Shown here one piece after another: positions 5,240-6,174 of a stretch of DNA of 6,174 nucleotides (position 1 is its first letter; each line of letters begins with the position of its first letter). The stretch lies in assembly GCA_020848665.1 (NCBI GenBank), contig JADLHR010000443.1, positions 1 through 6,174 on the forward strand. The letters are read 5' to 3'. The stretch comes from Anaerolineae bacterium (GTDB lineage: Bacteria; Chloroflexota; Anaerolineae; Aggregatilineales; Aggregatilineaceae). The position numbers and the translations under genes were made by a program. Below the pieces are notes generated by a model, which saw only the letters and a program-made list of their open reading frames with translations, had not been told where the DNA came from and did not search any database.

Positions 5240-6174
5240 ATGATCCTGATTACAGGCGCGACCGGGATGGTCGGGCGGCATTTGGTGCCACAGCTCGCGG
5301 CGGCGGGCTGGGCGGTGCGGATTGCGTCGCAGGCCGGCCGGCGTGGCCGGGCTGACGAAGCTGGGTGGCCGGAGAGTGTCGAGGTCGTCACTGCTGAGCT
5401 GAACGACTCCGAGGCGCTGCACCAGGCGATGCAAGGCGTACACACCGTTTTTCACCTAGCGAGCGCGCAGTGGTGGGGCAAGCGGCGAGATTTGGAGCGC
5501 ATCGATATCCAGGGCACGCGCCAGGTAATCGCGGCGGCGCGCTCGGCGCGCATCGGGCGGATCATCTACCTCAGCCAGCTCGGCGCGGAGCCATCGTCGG
5601 CGTACCTGCTGCTGCGCACCAAGGGCCAGGTGGAAGCGCTGATCCGCAACAGCGGGATCGCCTATACCATCATGCGCTGCGGCGTGGTTTTTGGCCCCGA
5701 GGACCGCTTCGTGAATGGGATTGCCATGCTGCTGCGCGCCAATCCGTTTGTTTTCTTCCAGCCGGGCAAGGGCGACAGCCTGTTGCATCCGCTCTACGTG
5801 CACGATCTCGTCCAGGCGCTCGAAAACAGCCTGGAAGCAATCGACCTGGTAGACGCAACGATCGAGATCGGCGGGGCAGAGTATGTGACTTTTAACGAGC
5901 TGCTGCGGACAGTGATGCGTGTGACCGGCGCGCAGCGCACGGTAATTGGGCTTCCGCCTCACACGCTGCGCGGCCTGACCGGCCTGATGAACCGGCTGGT
6001 CCCGCGCTGGCCGGCGACCGTCCAGTGGTTCGACATCCTCGCCAGCAACCGCACGACGCAGCTTGGTAACCTCTACGAGTACTGCGGGGTGCGCCCGGTG
6101 CGCCTGGAGGATACGTTGCTGACCTATATGCCGCAGCGTCACTATTTGCCGGAGCTGGTCCAGTTCATGCTGCG
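5240..6174 (+). CDS. Atypical SDR-family NAD(P)-binding protein (NmrA/NDUFA9-like), C-terminus missing
   Basis: The frame is open for 311 codons from ATG 5240 to the right edge, with no stop inside the window. The N-terminus is a Rossmann nucleotide-binding fold: MILITGATGMVGRHL has the GxxGxxG motif (residues 6-12). VFHLAS (70-75) and IIYLSQLGA (108-116) follow as the typical later strands. The segment YTIMRCGVVFGPEDRFVNG (142-160) and the HPLYVHDLVQAL run (183-194) match the NDUFA9/complex I 39-kDa-like branch of extended atypical SDRs. IEIGGAEYVTFNELL (208-222) is the usual substrate-domain element. The canonical YxxxK is out of register: Lys128 is present in LRTKGQVE, but residue 124 is Leu and the tyrosine is at 122. 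It may therefore bind a nucleotide in a structural or sensory role, or be a dehydrogenase with altered catalysis. The substrate is unknown. It is divergent from fabF, so a lipid-related role is possible but unproven. Confidence 0.88.
   Translation, partial: MILITGATGMVGRHLVPQLAAAGWAVRIASQAGRRGRADEAGWPESVEVVTAELNDSEALHQAMQGVHTVFHLASAQWWGKRRDLERIDIQGTRQVIAAARSARIGRIIYLSQLGAEPSSAYLLLRTKGQVEALIRNSGIAYTIMRCGVVFGPEDRFVNGIAMLLRANPFVFFQPGKGDSLLHPLYVHDLVQALENSLEAIDLVDATIEIGGAEYVTFNELLRTVMRVTGAQRTVIGLPPHTLRGLTGLMNRLVPRWPATVQWFDILASNRTTQLGNLYEYCGVRPVRLEDTLLTYMPQRHYLPELVQFML

Noticed and set aside
5456..6142. Minus-strand frame of 228 residues, and the plus-strand frame at 5470-5895
   Set aside because: Both are shadows of the SDR-like gene, whose frame is open from 5240 to the edge with a good Rossmann motif and ribosome site.

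Overview
The window is GC-rich bacterial chromosome with tightly packed housekeeping genes. Nothing in it looks mobile: I see no transposase, tRNA, CRISPR array or phage gene. High G/C at third codon positions and the style of the proteins suggest a high-GC, non-proteobacterial lineage. Chloroflexota is my best guess, but it is inferred from general resemblance and not proven.

Layout, left to right. (1) Bases 1-196, minus strand: the N-terminal 65 residues of a small protein that runs off the left edge, possibly of a PUA/EVE-like type. (2) Bases 425-1648, plus strand: a complete tyrosyl-tRNA synthetase (tyrS) with HLGH and KMSKS signatures and a C-terminal S4 domain, preceded by a consensus TATAAT promoter. 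(3) Bases 1664-2323, plus strand: a 219-residue protein I cannot assign, 15 bases after tyrS and in the same frame, so probably co-transcribed. (4) Bases 2349-2381: a 12-bp hairpin between convergent transcription units, probably a two-way terminator. (5) Bases 2404-3771 and 3771-5015, minus strand: fabH (KAS III) and fabF (KAS II), transcribed fabF then fabH and joined by a TAATG stop/start overlap. FabH carries an unusual basic C-terminal tail of about 105 residues. (6) Bases 5016-5239: a divergent control region with one promoter for fabF-fabH and one for the gene to the right. (7) Bases 5240-6174, plus strand: an atypical short-chain dehydrogenase/NAD(P)-binding protein of NmrA/NDUFA9-like type, cut by the right edge.

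The fabF-fabH pair supplies two condensing steps of type II fatty acid synthesis: FabH starts chains from acyl-CoA plus malonyl-ACP, and FabF elongates them. No ACP, FabD, FabG or PlsX gene lies in the window. The tyrS unit serves translation.

Three promoters share the extended -10 sequence TGGTATAAT, which suggests they are read by the main sigma factor. I do not see a new defence, mobile or biosynthetic system. The most useful leads are the FabH tail, the repeated operator-like element beside the fabF promoter, the unknown gene coupled to tyrS, and the nearly leaderless SDR promoter.
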